This document shows, one piece after another, positions 1 to 8,266 of a stretch of 64,000 bases of DNA. How positions within the stretch are numbered: the first letter of the stretch is position 1; each line of letters begins with the position of its first letter. The notes below the pieces were generated by a model, which saw only the letters and a list, made by a program, of their open reading frames with translations, searched no databases and had not been told where the DNA came from. Position numbers and translations under genes: made by a program. Where the stretch lies: assembly GCA_028873845.1 (NCBI GenBank), contig JAPPNO010000038.1, positions 34,883-98,882 on the forward strand, written 5' to 3'. This stretch comes from Gemmatimonadota bacterium. GTDB taxonomy: Bacteria; Gemmatimonadota; Gemmatimonadetes; Longimicrobiales; Gaopeijiaceae.

Positions 1-1
1 G

Positions 2-550
2 GTCGGCTCGATCGCCGCGCGAACGGTCGGGGCGGGGAAGACGGTTGCACAGGATCTGGCTCCGTACTTCAGGGACCCTGACGGAGATCCGCTCTCCTAC
101 GCGGCCATCAGCGCCGACCCGCGGGTGGCCGAAGTGTCGGTGCAAGCCGGCACCGCCTCGATTGCGGCGCTTGCCAGGGGCGAGACGACGGTGTCGGTCA
201 CGGCCTCCGACGCGGAAGGACTCACGGCCGCGCAGGTGTTCGGCGTGACCGTCCCGAACCGCGCGCCGATCGCCGTCGGCACGATTCCGCCGGACACGAT
301 CACGATCGGGGACAGCACGACAGTCGACCTTGCCGCCTACTTCAACGACCCCGACGGAGACCCGCTCGTCCATGCGGTCACAGCCTCCGACACGACCGTC
401 GTCGGTGTATCGGTCTCCGAAGGCACCGTCCGCATCGCCGCACTCGCGGAGGGGGAGGCGAGGGTGGGTATCGAGGCCACCGACACCGAAGGCCTCGCGG
501 CCGCGCAGGCCTTCACGGTCACCGTGCCCGCCCGCCGGTGGCCGAGCTGA
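2..550 (+). CDS. Ig-like/cadherin-like repeat protein, C-terminal part
   Basis: The reading frame is open from the first full codon of the window, so the N-terminus lies upstream. Two tandem beta-sandwich-type repeats of about 91 residues are visible (period 273 nt); each has an F-x-DPDGDPL segment (codons near 74 and 347) and an A-x-D-x-EGL-x-AAQ-x-F-x-VTVP ending. DPDG motifs like these are typical of calcium-binding cadherin-like or Ig-like repeats of secreted or surface proteins. The frame ends with TGA at 548-550, just inside the glutaminyl cyclase reading frame that opens at 538. The last residues (ARRWPS) do not look like a natural domain end, so I suspect this and the next entry are one broken gene. 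Repeat protein: confident. Independent gene: unsure. Confidence 0.6.
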   Translation, partial: VGSIAARTVGAGKTVAQDLAPYFRDPDGDPLSYAAISADPRVAEVSVQAGTASIAALARGETTVSVTASDAEGLTAAQVFGVTVPNRAPIAVGTIPPDTITIGDSTTVDLAAYFNDPDGDPLVHAVTASDTTVVGVSVSEGTVRIAALAEGEARVGIEATDTEGLAAAQAFTVTVPARRWPS

Positions 551-1236
551 CATACGATCTGGTGCGTACCCTTCCCCACGACACCGGGGCCTATACGCAG
601 GGACTGCTGATCCACGACGGGATCTTCTTGGAGAGCACGGGCCGGTACGGAAAGTCGGAGGTTCGCCGGGTGGAAATCGCCACCGGAGAGGTGCTGCTCA
701 GCCGCCCCCTTGCGAACAATCGCTTCGGCGAGGGATTGGCGAGGGTCGGCGAACGGCTGATCCAGCTCACCTGGAAGGCGGGTCTGGCCCTTGTCCACGA
801 CGCAGCAACGCTCGACTCGCTGGGCACCTTCGACTACCAGGGAGAGGGTTGGGGTCTGTGCCACGACGGCGAGTCGCTCTACATGTCCGACGGGAGCGAC
901 ACGCTTCAGCGCCGCGACCCGACTACCTTCGGTCTCCTCGGCAGGATCGGGGTCACGCGAGCCGATTCCGCGGTGCACAACCTCAACGAACTGGAATGCG
1001 TGGGTGATCACATCTACGCCAACATCCACCGGTCCAGCGAGATCCTGCGGATCGACAAGCTGACGGGCGTGGTCAACGGCGCGCTCGACGCCGAGGCCCT
1101 GGCGCGGGCGAGTGGTCGTCCCGCCAATCCGGCGGCGGTCCTCAACGGCATCGCCTACGACCTGCGAACCGGCACGTTCTACGTTACCGGCAAGCTGTGG
1201 CCGGTGATGTTCGAGATCGAAATTGCCGGGAGGTAA
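538..1236 (+). CDS. Glutaminyl-peptide cyclotransferase (plant/bacterial beta-propeller type)
   Basis: 232 residues from a GTG. The protein resembles glutamine cyclotransferase, which turns N-terminal Gln of secreted peptides into pyroglutamate. Supporting stretches are the opening V-R-T-L-P-H-D-T-x-A-x-TQGL, F-L-E-S-T-G-R-Y-G-x-S near residue 35, the LNELE segment near residue 153, the ILRID segment and the closing LNGIAYD. The family is normally exported, yet this frame has no signal peptide and no Shine-Dalgarno before GTG 538; the start sits within the end of the upstream repeat frame (13 nt overlap). Adding one base near 533-538 would join repeats and enzyme into one secreted protein reading PARPVAEL. 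The enzyme assignment is good; the start is probably not real. Confidence 0.75.
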   Translation: MAELTYDLVRTLPHDTGAYTQGLLIHDGIFLESTGRYGKSEVRRVEIATGEVLLSRPLANNRFGEGLARVGERLIQLTWKAGLALVHDAATLDSLGTFDYQGEGWGLCHDGESLYMSDGSDTLQRRDPTTFGLLGRIGVTRADSAVHNLNELECVGDHIYANIHRSSEILRIDKLTGVVNGALDAEALARASGRPANPAAVLNGIAYDLRTGTFYVTGKLWPVMFEIEIAGR

Positions 1237-1300
1237 CCAGCCAGCTCTCCTGGCCAAGCCTTTCCGGCCGGATCACCGGTGAGGGTCCGGGTTCCGCTAC

Positions 1301-2110
1301 CTACGGCCCCCTGAACACCGCCGGATCCACCTCCGGGTTCAGCACGAAGTCGCTCGTCACAAGCACCTTCCATATCCTGCCGTCGGCGTTGAGGTGCACT
1401 CTTCGGCCCGTGAAGACGTACCCGTCGACCTCGCGGATGTCCTCCCAGTAGGTGCGGCTGGCGTTCTCGCGCCCCTCCTCCCGGTAGCTGATCGAGACGG
1501 GCATCGCGCGGTCCTCCTCGAAGGTGTAGAACCAGGTGTCGCTGTGGTCGCCGACGCCCTCGCCGAAGGTGACGCGCACCAGGTGGCGCCCCTCGTCGTC
1601 GGTGCCGTCGTAGTGGAGGAAGACGCCGGGGTCCTTCAGCTTGAAGGGAAGCCCGATCCAGTAGAAGACATCGCCGGAGACGTAGCGCGCCTCGTCGTAG
1701 TCCTTGTCGCCGGGGCCGAGCGACTCGCCGTTCATGACCGCCCACTCGGCGACGCCGTCGAAGCCGTGCTGGATGAAGTCGTTGCCCTCCCAGCGCTCGA
1801 TGCGGGCGGCCTCGCCGGTCTCGAGGCGGGCGATGGTGACGTAGCGGGGGCGGGTGCGGCGGAGGCGGCCGCTCACCGGGTCCCAGATCTCGGTGGTGAG
1901 GGTGTAGGAGGCGCTCTGCAGCTTCCGGTACGTTTCCATGCCGCCCAGCGCGTCGATCCAGCCGTCGACCAGCGCCTCGGCCGTGTCGTCGCCGACCTGC
2001 GTGGCCGCTTCCCCGCGCGGTCCGGCGTCCGGCGGCCACGCCGGAGCCGAAACGGCGGCGGTCGTGAGGATCGCCGCTGCCGCGCCGAATGCATGCCGTT
2101 TCTTGATCAC
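1301..2110 (-). CDS. Secreted DUF6503-like protein
   Basis: 269 residues. A basic start (MIKKRH) and an Ala-rich stretch to about residue 24 form a Sec signal peptide. The mature part begins with a helix (ALVDGWIDALGG) and continues as alternating strands, including GDVFYWIGLPFKLKDPG near residues 145-161 and VRVTFGEGVGD near 178. This arrangement resembles DUF6503 proteins, which are LolA/LppX-like in outline and found in Bacteroidota and Gemmatimonadota. No enzymatic motif is visible and function is unknown. It converges on the cyclotransferase gene with 64 bp between stops. Downstream of dcd on the same strand with 55 bp between, so it may share its transcript. Confidence 0.6.
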   Translation of the reverse strand: MIKKRHAFGAAAAILTTAAVSAPAWPPDAGPRGEAATQVGDDTAEALVDGWIDALGGMETYRKLQSASYTLTTEIWDPVSGRLRRTRPRYVTIARLETGEAARIERWEGNDFIQHGFDGVAEWAVMNGESLGPGDKDYDEARYVSGDVFYWIGLPFKLKDPGVFLHYDGTDDEGRHLVRVTFGEGVGDHSDTWFYTFEEDRAMPVSISYREEGRENASRTYWEDIREVDGYVFTGRRVHLNADGRIWKVLVTSDFVLNPEVDPAVFRGP

Positions 2111-2165
2111 CGCTCTCCTTCTCCTGTCAGAAAATGGGTTTGGGCCGACCGTCCCCCGGCCTTGC

Positions 2166-2720
2166 CTACAGCTTCGGCAGCGTCACCCCCACCTGTCCCT
2201 GGTACTTGCCCTTCCGGTCCGCGTACGCGACCTCGGGCGCCTCGTCTCCCTGGAAGAAAACCAGCTGGGCGATCCCCTCACCTCCGTAGATCCGGGCGGG
2301 CAAGGGGGTGGTGTTGGAGATCTCCAGGGTCAGGAATCCCTCCCAGGTCGGCTCCAGAGGCGTCACGTTCACGATGATCCCGCAGCGCGCGTAGGTGCTC
2401 TTGCCGACGCACAGCACGAGCACGTCGCGCGGGATGCGAAAGTGCTCCACGGTGCGGGCCAACGCGAACGAGTTGGGCGGGATGATGCACTCGGGGCCCT
2501 TCACGTCCACGAAGGAGCGTTCGTCGAAGGACTTCGGATCGACCACCAGGTTGTGGACGTTGGTGAAAACCTTGAACTCGGGGGCCACGCGGATGTCGTA
2601 GCCGAAGGACGAAAGTCCGTAGGAAATGCTGCCGTTTCTCACCTGGCCGCTCTCGAAGGGTTCGATCATGCCGTGTTCGAGGGCCATGCTGCGGATCCAA
2701 CGGTCGCTTTTGACGGGCAT
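2166..2720 (-). CDS. dcd: dCTP deaminase
   Basis: 184 residues, the usual family length. The enzyme deaminates dCTP to dUTP, the precursor route to dTMP. Visible family features are the N-terminal [13 protein letters not shown], the SSFGYDIR block near residue 38, the nucleotide-binding [10 protein letters not shown] stretch near residue 112, the catalytic-type [14 protein letters not shown] segment near 124-137, and the closing GKYQGQ motif. I chose ATG at 2720-2718 because residues upstream of it are a low-complexity Pro/Arg run not found in the family. Divergent from the nuo operon, with which it shares the 436 bp intergenic region. Confidence 0.93.
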   Translation of the reverse strand: MPVKSDRWIRSMALEHGMIEPFESGQVRNGSISYGLSSFGYDIRVAPEFKVFTNVHNLVVDPKSFDERSFVDVKGPECIIPPNSFALARTVEHFRIPRDVLVLCVGKSTYARCGIIVNVTPLEPTWEGFLTLEISNTTPLPARIYGGEGIAQLVFFQGDEAPEVAYADRKGKYQGQVGVTLPKL

Positions 2721-2991
2721 GGAGTGTCGGGATCGGGGGGATTGGGAGGGATGGGACGGGAGTTGGCGGCGGGGGGGGCGCGGCGGAGTCATGAGCTTGC
2801 GGGCGACGGGAAGATAGGCCCGGCGGGGCACGCGCGCCAAGCGGAAACGTGGCTCGTTCGATCCGGCTGTTGTCGGCCCGCCGTGGCGGCCCCGGGGCGG
2901 ATACGGGGCCTATTCGGAGCCTGGGGAGAGTTCCGGGAAGCATCCGCGGAGCCGTCGTGGCCCGGTGACGGTGCGGTGTTGGTGCGCAAAC

Positions 2992-3020
2992 TTGAATCCC
3001 GTGGCATCCCCCCGTATCTT
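2992..3020 (+). promoter_or_regulatory. Sigma-70-type promoter of the nuo operon
   Basis: A -35 hexamer TTGAAT (2992-2997) is separated by exactly 17 bp from a -10 hexamer TATCTT (3015-3020). Each matches four or five of six consensus bases. Transcription would start near 3027, giving a leader of about 130 nt. It stands out from the GC-rich surroundings. Predicted from sequence only. Confidence 0.6.
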
Positions 3021-3025
3021 ACAGC

Positions 3026-3036
3026 CTTGATTCAAG
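3026..3036. promoter_or_regulatory. 11 bp palindrome at the predicted nuo start site
   Basis: CTTGATTCAAG is a perfect odd palindrome (arms CTTGA/TCAAG) lying at the predicted transcription start and 3 bp before the Rex-like operator. It could be a second operator half, part of a composite regulatory site, or chance. Confidence 0.35.
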
Positions 3037-3039
3037 AGT

Positions 3040-3057
3040 TCGTGAAAATTTTCACAA
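3040..3057. promoter_or_regulatory. Rex-like redox operator upstream of nuo
   Basis: The site TCGTGAAAATTTTCACAA contains a perfect 14 bp palindrome (3042-3055) and matches the known Rex operator consensus TTGTGAA-N4-TTCACAA at all but one position. Rex is a repressor that binds DNA when NADH is low and is known to control complex I and other respiratory genes in Actinobacteria and Firmicutes. The site lies just downstream of the predicted start, a position suited to repression. No rex gene is in the window, so the regulator's identity is inference. Confidence 0.6.
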
Positions 3058-3156
3058 GCTCGCGTGGATCGGCGAGAGCTCCCTCCGGTCGGGGTGCGTC
3101 ATGACGAGCGCAGACCGCCGGGGCGGGAAACCAACACGGGAGGGTCTTCAGTCAGC

Positions 3157-3513
3157 ATGGCGAAGTCCTACATACCGCTCCTGATCATCTTCGGGGTGAC
3201 GGTGCTCAACGCCGTCGGCATGGCCGTCGCCTCCCACATCCTCAATCCCCGCCGCCCCACCCCCCAGAAGTCGATGCCGTACGAGTCGGGGATGATCCCG
3301 CTCGGCGACACGCGGCAGCGCTTCTCGATCAAGTTCTACATGGTGGCGATCAGCTTCATCGTCTTCGACCTGGAGACGATCTTCCTGGTCCCGTGGGCGG
3401 TGCGGGTGCGCGAACTCGGCTGGGGGCCGTTCGTGGCGGTGTTCTTCTTCGTGGTGGTGCTGGCGGTGGGACTGGTATACGAGTGGAAGAAAGGCGGCCT
3501 GGAATGGGAGTAG
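3157..3513 (+). CDS. nuoA: NADH-quinone oxidoreductase subunit A
   Basis: 118 residues, membrane subunit of complex I. Three transmembrane helices are visible at about residues 5-26, 60-80 and 88-108. The conserved YESGMIP block (near 42-48) and the acidic FDLETIFL loop (near 70) are family hallmarks. ATG 3157 follows GGGAGGG and gives the usual length; the longer frame upstream is not conserved. First gene of the complete nuoA-N operon; its end overlaps the nuoB start by 10 nt. Confidence 0.95.
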   Translation: MAKSYIPLLIIFGVTVLNAVGMAVASHILNPRRPTPQKSMPYESGMIPLGDTRQRFSIKFYMVAISFIVFDLETIFLVPWAVRVRELGWGPFVAVFFFVVVLAVGLVYEWKKGGLEWE

Positions 3514-4157
3514 GGAAACCGGGCGTGGCGGGCGCCGGGTCACCCGCGTTCCTCACCACAAGGCTCGACTTCGTGGTGAACTGGGCGCGGCGCAACTCGC
3601 TGTGGCCCATGCCCTTCGGAACCGCCTGCTGCGCCATCGAGATGATGGCCTCGGCGGCGAGCAACTTCGACCTGGCCCGCTTCGGGATGGAGCGCATGTC
3701 CTTCAGCCCGCGCCAGGCCGACGTGCTGATCTGCGCGGGGCGCGTGCCCTACAAGCTGGCTCCGGTGCTGCGCCGCATCTGGGATCAGATGATGCAGCCG
3801 AAGTGGTGCGTCTCGATGGGGGCGTGCGCCTCCTCCGGGGGCGTCTTCGACGTGTACTCGATGGTGCAGGGAATCGACACCGTCGTGCCGGTGGACGTGT
3901 ACATTCCCGGGTGCCCGCCGCGTCCCGAGGGGCTGATCTACGGGCTGATGATGGTGCAGGAGAAGATCCGCGGGGAAAGCTTGGCCAACCACGCCGCGCT
4001 CAGGGCGGAGGACCCGCTCGCCGCGGGGCGGCCGCGGGCCGGCGACCGCGAGGTCGCCGACCTGACCGGACCGTTCGGCAACTCGACCCGCCAGAACCGG
4101 GTGAGCGGGCTGGTCGAGACCGGCGCCGTAGGCCGGGCCGAGGACCGGCTGCCCTGA
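3504..4157 (+). CDS. nuoB: NADH-quinone oxidoreductase subunit B
   Basis: 217 residues. This peripheral subunit carries cluster N2, the last iron-sulfur centre before quinone. The four ligands are present: adjacent Cys42-Cys43 (TACCAIE), Cys108 (GACAS) and Cys137 (PGCPPRPE), with the same 65 and 29 residue spacings as in E. coli NuoB. The start ATG lies inside the end of nuoA, implying translational coupling. The C-terminal tail past about residue 160 is longer than the family core and low in complexity. Confidence 0.96.
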   Translation: MGVGKPGVAGAGSPAFLTTRLDFVVNWARRNSLWPMPFGTACCAIEMMASAASNFDLARFGMERMSFSPRQADVLICAGRVPYKLAPVLRRIWDQMMQPKWCVSMGACASSGGVFDVYSMVQGIDTVVPVDVYIPGCPPRPEGLIYGLMMVQEKIRGESLANHAALRAEDPLAAGRPRAGDREVADLTGPFGNSTRQNRVSGLVETGAVGRAEDRLP

Positions 4158-4230
4158 CGGTGCCCGCCGCCTTGGGAGCCCGTGGACAAAACCCGCGTGG
4201 CATTCGACCGGCGATGCGTCCGGGCCGGAC

Positions 4231-4950
4231 GTGCGCCCGGTGACGGCCGATTCGTCCTCCAGCGGCTCGTTCTCCGGCTTCGACCTGGTCGCGGCCGGAC
4301 CGGGCGCCTCGCGCGAGGACGCCGGTGCGGCCCCGGCGCCGGACAGCGTGGCGCCCGGAAACCCCTCGGTGACAGCATTGCGGGAGCGATTCCCCGGCGC
4401 GGTCTTCCGCAACGAGATCTGCGCCGGCGACGAAGATGTCGTCTACGTCGATCCCGCGCGCATCGCCGAGATCCTCCGCTGGCTGCGCGAGGACCCGGAC
4501 CAGCGCTACGACCACCTCGCCGACGTCACCGCGGTGGACTACGGCGGCGGCCGGGCCCTCGAGGTCGTCTACCAGCTCTGGTCGATTCCGAACCGCGCGG
4601 CGCTGCGGGTGAAGTGCGAATTGCCGCCGGACCGGCTCGAGATCGAGAGCGTCACGGGGATCTGGGCGGGCGCCGACTGGCTGGAGCGCGAGGTCTACGA
4701 CCTCTTCGGGATCGCCTTCGGGGGACACCCGAATCTGCGCCGGATCCTGATGCCCGAGAACTACGCCGAAGGGCACCCGCTCAGGAAGGACTTCCCGCTG
4801 CGGGGCCGGTTCTCGCGCGCCGAACAGACGCGCCGGGCGCTCACCCAGGACCCGGAGGACTACTACGTGCCGGGTGAGATCGCGGAACGCGTGCCGCAGG
4901 TGGTCGAGGAGGCGGGCGCCGCGGCGGGCGAAGGGGAGGGAGCCGGCTGA
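4231..4950 (+). CDS. nuoC: NADH-quinone oxidoreductase subunit C
   Basis: 239 residues, 30 kDa-type peripheral subunit linking NuoB and NuoD. Conserved stretches are DHLADVTAVDY near residue 92, IWAGADWLEREVYDLFGI near 143-160, GHPNLRRILMPE and HPLRKDFPL near 185. The first 45 residues are Ser/Ala/Gly-rich and not conserved, so the GTG start at 4231 is the best available but has no clear ribosome-binding site. A separate gene here, not fused to nuoD. Its TGA overlaps the nuoD ATG by one base. Confidence 0.92.
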   Translation: MRPVTADSSSSGSFSGFDLVAAGPGASREDAGAAPAPDSVAPGNPSVTALRERFPGAVFRNEICAGDEDVVYVDPARIAEILRWLREDPDQRYDHLADVTAVDYGGGRALEVVYQLWSIPNRAALRVKCELPPDRLEIESVTGIWAGADWLEREVYDLFGIAFGGHPNLRRILMPENYAEGHPLRKDFPLRGRFSRAEQTRRALTQDPEDYYVPGEIAERVPQVVEEAGAAAGEGEGAG

Positions 4951-6227
4951 TGGCCGCGAGCACGACCGAATACGCCGTCCGCCGCAACCCCGAGATGGGA
5001 CCGGGGGGGACTCCTGTCCCCAGCCCCGCCGAGCCCTTCGACGCTCCCGAGCCCGAACTCGGGTCGGAGACCATGCTCGTCAACGTGGGTCCCCAGCACC
5101 CCGCCACCCACGGAGTGCTGCGCCTAGTCGTGGAACTCGACGGCGAGACCGTGGTCAGCGTGGTTCCGCGGCTGGGCTACCTGCACTCCTCCTTCGAGAA
5201 GCTCGGCGAGTACCGCACCTGGAACCAGATCGTCACGCTCACCGACCGCATGGACTACCTGGCGCCGCTGATCTACAACTGCGCCTACGTGATGGCGGTC
5301 GAGAAGCTGATGGGAATCGAGGTGACGGAACGCTGCAAGGTGGCGCGCGTGATCTGCATGGAGATGGACCGCATCTTCTCCCACCTGCTCTGGCTGGGCA
5401 CGTGGGCGATCGACGTGGGGGCCTTCACCCCGTTCCTCTACGCCTTCCAGCAGCGCGAGAAGGTCTACACGCTGCACGAGGCGCTCACCGGCGCGCGGAT
5501 CACCACCTCGGCCACGCGCATCGGGGGCATGATGGCCGACCTGCCCGAGGGGTGGACGAAGGGGGTGCGGGAGTTCGCCGACAACCTGCCCGCGACGCTG
5601 GACGAGATCGACACTCTGCTCACCTGCAACGCGATCCACGTCGGGCGCACGCAGGGGATCGGCGCGATTTCGGCGGAGGAGGCGGTCAACCACGGGCTCA
5701 CGGGCGCCAACCTGCGCGCGAGCGGCGTCCCCTACGACGTGCGCAAGGACCGTCCCTACTACGACTACGAGAGCTACGACTTCGAGGTCCCGATCGGCTG
5801 CCACGGAGACTGCTACGACCGCTACCTGGTGCGAATGGAGGAGATGCGGCAGAGCATCCGCATCCTGCACCAGGCGCTGGACCGGCTGCCGGGCGGGCCG
5901 ATGGACGTGCAGGATCCGCGGATCAGCCTGCCCTCGAAGACCGACTGCATGTCGGACATGGAGTCGATGATCCACCACTTCAAGCTCGTCACCGACGGCA
6001 TTCCGGCGCCCGCCGAGGACTGCTGGTTCTCGGTGGAGGGGTCGAAGGGGGAGCTGGGGATGTACGTGGTGGGCGACGGGGGCCCCAAGCCCGTGCGCTG
6101 GCGAATCCGGCCGCCCTCGTTCGTGAACCTGTCGGCGATCCCGAAGCTGGCCGAGGGCCACCTCATGGCCGACCTGATCGTGATCAACGCGAGCCTGGAC
6201 ATCGTGCTCGGGGAGATCGACCGGTGA
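4950..6227 (+). CDS. nuoD: NADH-quinone oxidoreductase subunit D
   Basis: 425 residues, 49 kDa-type subunit forming most of the quinone pocket with NuoB. Visible family motifs are GPQHPATHGVLR near residue 47, RLGYLHSSFEK, the long conserved helix VARVICMEMDRIFSHLLW, and the carboxyl end SLDIVLGEIDR which is strictly typical. Homologous to the large subunit of [NiFe] hydrogenases but without the metal cysteines. Start ATG overlaps nuoC TGA; stop overlaps the nuoE GTG. Confidence 0.97.
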   Translation: MAASTTEYAVRRNPEMGPGGTPVPSPAEPFDAPEPELGSETMLVNVGPQHPATHGVLRLVVELDGETVVSVVPRLGYLHSSFEKLGEYRTWNQIVTLTDRMDYLAPLIYNCAYVMAVEKLMGIEVTERCKVARVICMEMDRIFSHLLWLGTWAIDVGAFTPFLYAFQQREKVYTLHEALTGARITTSATRIGGMMADLPEGWTKGVREFADNLPATLDEIDTLLTCNAIHVGRTQGIGAISAEEAVNHGLTGANLRASGVPYDVRKDRPYYDYESYDFEVPIGCHGDCYDRYLVRMEEMRQSIRILHQALDRLPGGPMDVQDPRISLPSKTDCMSDMESMIHHFKLVTDGIPAPAEDCWFSVEGSKGELGMYVVGDGGPKPVRWRIRPPSFVNLSAIPKLAEGHLMADLIVINASLDIVLGEIDR

Positions 6228-6886
6228 GCGACGCCCGCTTCCGGAACCCCGGCTGGGCCGGGAACACCGGCGAGTTCGACCTGACGGAGGCCGATGTGCG
6301 GGGGAGCGAGTTCGTGGGCGAGCAGCCGCTGGACGGCGGGCACCCGAGCGTGGCGCCCAGTCTGCCCTACATGCTGGTGAAGAAGGACCCGGAGGCACCC
6401 CTCTTCGAGGGACCCTACCTGGAGCGCTTCGAGAAGATCCGGAGCCGCTACCCGATGGCCCGGGCGGCACTGATTCCCGCGCTGAACCTCGCGCAGGAGC
6501 TGCGCGGCCACGTGTCGCCGGAGACGATGGACGAGGTGGCCGCGCTTCTCGGTCTGAGCGACGCCTTCGTGCGGGGCGTGGCCACCTTCTACACGATGTA
6601 CAACAAGCGTCCCGTGGGGCGCTTTCTGATACAGGTCTGCACCAACATCTCCTGCAACATCCGCGGCGCCGACGAGGTTCTGGCGGCCTTCCTGGAGCAC
6701 ACGGGCACGGAGCTGGGCGAGACCTCGAGCGACGGCGACTTCACGATCGCGGAGGCCGAGTGCCTGGCCGGGTGCGGCTTTCCCACCTGCGTGCAGATCA
6801 ACTCGCGCTACTTCGAGGACGTGTCGGCGAAGGACGTGCCGGCCGTGCTGGAGCGGTTGAAGCGCGAGGTGAACGACGGCTTCTGA
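6224..6886 (+). CDS. nuoE: NADH-quinone oxidoreductase subunit E
   Basis: 220 residues, 24 kDa-type subunit with the off-pathway [2Fe-2S] cluster N1a. The four ligands are visible as VCTNISC (C-x4-C) and ECLAGC (C-x3-C) in a thioredoxin-like fold. The GTG start at 6224 overlaps the nuoD stop as GTGA. The N-terminal extension of about 65 residues before the helical ERFEKIRSRYP domain is longer than in short homologues. Confidence 0.95.
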   Translation: MSDARFRNPGWAGNTGEFDLTEADVRGSEFVGEQPLDGGHPSVAPSLPYMLVKKDPEAPLFEGPYLERFEKIRSRYPMARAALIPALNLAQELRGHVSPETMDEVAALLGLSDAFVRGVATFYTMYNKRPVGRFLIQVCTNISCNIRGADEVLAAFLEHTGTELGETSSDGDFTIAEAECLAGCGFPTCVQINSRYFEDVSAKDVPAVLERLKREVNDGF

Positions 6887-6898
6887 CACGACACCGCC

Positions 6899-8191
6899 TT
6901 GGCCTACCCGTACCGACACGAGAGCGAGACCCGGATCCTGAGCCGGGGCTTCGGGGATCCCGCCGCGCGCACCGTGGCCGGGTGGAAGGCCATGGGCGGG
7001 TACGAGGGGATCGCGCGGGCGCTGGAGATCGGGCGCGAGGCGACGATCGAGGAGGTGAAGGCATCGGGGTTGAGGGGACGGGGCGGGGCGGGATTCCCGA
7101 CCGGGCTAAAGTGGTCTTTCATGCCGAAGGACGCGCGGCGGCCCCACTATCTCCTCTGCAACGCCGACGAGTCGGAGCCGGGCACCTTCAAGGACCGCGA
7201 GATCATCCGCTGGACGCCGCACCAGCTCATCGAGGGGTGCCTGGTGGGGTCCTACGCGATCGGCGCCGCCCACTGCTACGTCTACCTGCGCGGCGAGTTC
7301 TTCGAGAGCACCCGGGTGCTGGCGCGGGCTCTGGAGGAGGCGTACGAGGAGGGGCTCGTGGGCACGGACGTCATGGGTTCGGGCGTGGACATCGACATCA
7401 CGCTCCACGTCGGGGCCGGCGCCTACATCTGCGGCGAGGAGACCGGCCTGATGAGCTCGCTCGAGGGGCGCCGGGGCGAACCCCGCGTCAAGCCTCCCTT
7501 CCCCGCGGCGGTCGGCGCCTTCGGGATGCCCTCGACGATCAACAACGTGGAGACGCTGGCCGCGACGCCGCACATCCTGCGGCACGGCGGGGAGTGGTAT
7601 CGGCAGTGGGGCACCGACAAGAGCCCGGGCACCAAGCTCTTCTGCGTTTCCGGGCACGTGGCCAAGCCGGGCAACTACGAGTTCCCCCTGGGCTTCCCGA
7701 TGATGGAGCTGATCGAGGACGTCTGCGGCGGGATCCCCAACGGCCGCGCCCTGAAGGCGGTCATTCCGGGCGGCAGTTCGGTCCCGATCATGAGTGCCGA
7801 GGACTGCCGCGAGTGCCCGCTCTGCTACGAGGGGGTCGAGGCCGCCGGGTCGATGCTCGGCTGCGCTTCGGTGATCGTGATGGACGACACGACCGACATC
7901 GTCAAGCAGGTAAGACGGATGGCTTACTTCTACGCGCACGAGTCGTGCGGGCAGTGTACGCCTTGCCGCGAGGGGACGACATGGGCTACCCGGATCCTGC
8001 AGCGCATCGAGGACGGACGCGGCACCGAGGACGACCTGGACACGCTCATCGAGATCTCCGAACAGATGACCGGCACCACGATCTGCGTGCTCTCGGATTC
8101 GCTGGCGATGCCGATCATCTCGTCGATCGAGAAGTTCCGCGACGACTACCTGGCGCTGATTCGGCGGGGGGAAAGGGTGGGGGCGGCGTGA
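6899..8191 (+). CDS. nuoF: NADH-quinone oxidoreductase subunit F
   Basis: 430 residues, 51 kDa subunit that oxidises NADH through FMN and passes electrons to a [4Fe-4S] cluster. The nucleotide-binding GRGGAGFPTG (near residue 60), the FMN-site ESEPGTFKDRE (near 90), HVGAGAYICGEET, and the cluster motif SCGQCTPCREGT with the fourth Cys in TTICVL are all intact. The start is a TTG at 6899, 12 nt after the nuoE stop; no better start exists because conserved sequence begins soon after. Confidence 0.95.
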   Translation: MAYPYRHESETRILSRGFGDPAARTVAGWKAMGGYEGIARALEIGREATIEEVKASGLRGRGGAGFPTGLKWSFMPKDARRPHYLLCNADESEPGTFKDREIIRWTPHQLIEGCLVGSYAIGAAHCYVYLRGEFFESTRVLARALEEAYEEGLVGTDVMGSGVDIDITLHVGAGAYICGEETGLMSSLEGRRGEPRVKPPFPAAVGAFGMPSTINNVETLAATPHILRHGGEWYRQWGTDKSPGTKLFCVSGHVAKPGNYEFPLGFPMMELIEDVCGGIPNGRALKAVIPGGSSVPIMSAEDCRECPLCYEGVEAAGSMLGCASVIVMDDTTDIVKQVRRMAYFYAHESCGQCTPCREGTTWATRILQRIEDGRGTEDDLDTLIEISEQMTGTTICVLSDSLAMPIISSIEKFRDDYLALIRRGERVGAA

Positions 8192-8266
8192 TGGGTGGAC
8201 GTCCCCGGCCCGCGGCTTGCCCGCCGCGCACAGGCGGCGACCGCCTGATGCAAGCGAGGAGGCCCC

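Larger units (their letters stand above)
2721..3156. other. Divergent dcd/nuo intergenic region
   Basis: A 436 bp non-coding stretch. The dcd-proximal part (2721-2990) is GC-rich, with a G-run at 2767-2779, and I see no clear promoter for dcd in it. The nuo-proximal part is distinctly AT-richer and holds the promoter, an 11 bp palindrome and the Rex-like operator listed separately, then a leader of about 100 nt with a GGGAGGG ribosome-binding site near 3138-3144 before the nuoA ATG. Confidence 0.7.

Noticed and set aside
74..370. 273 bp direct repeat as a mobile or assembly repeat
   Set aside because: It is the nucleotide image of two protein domain repeats in frame and is diverged.
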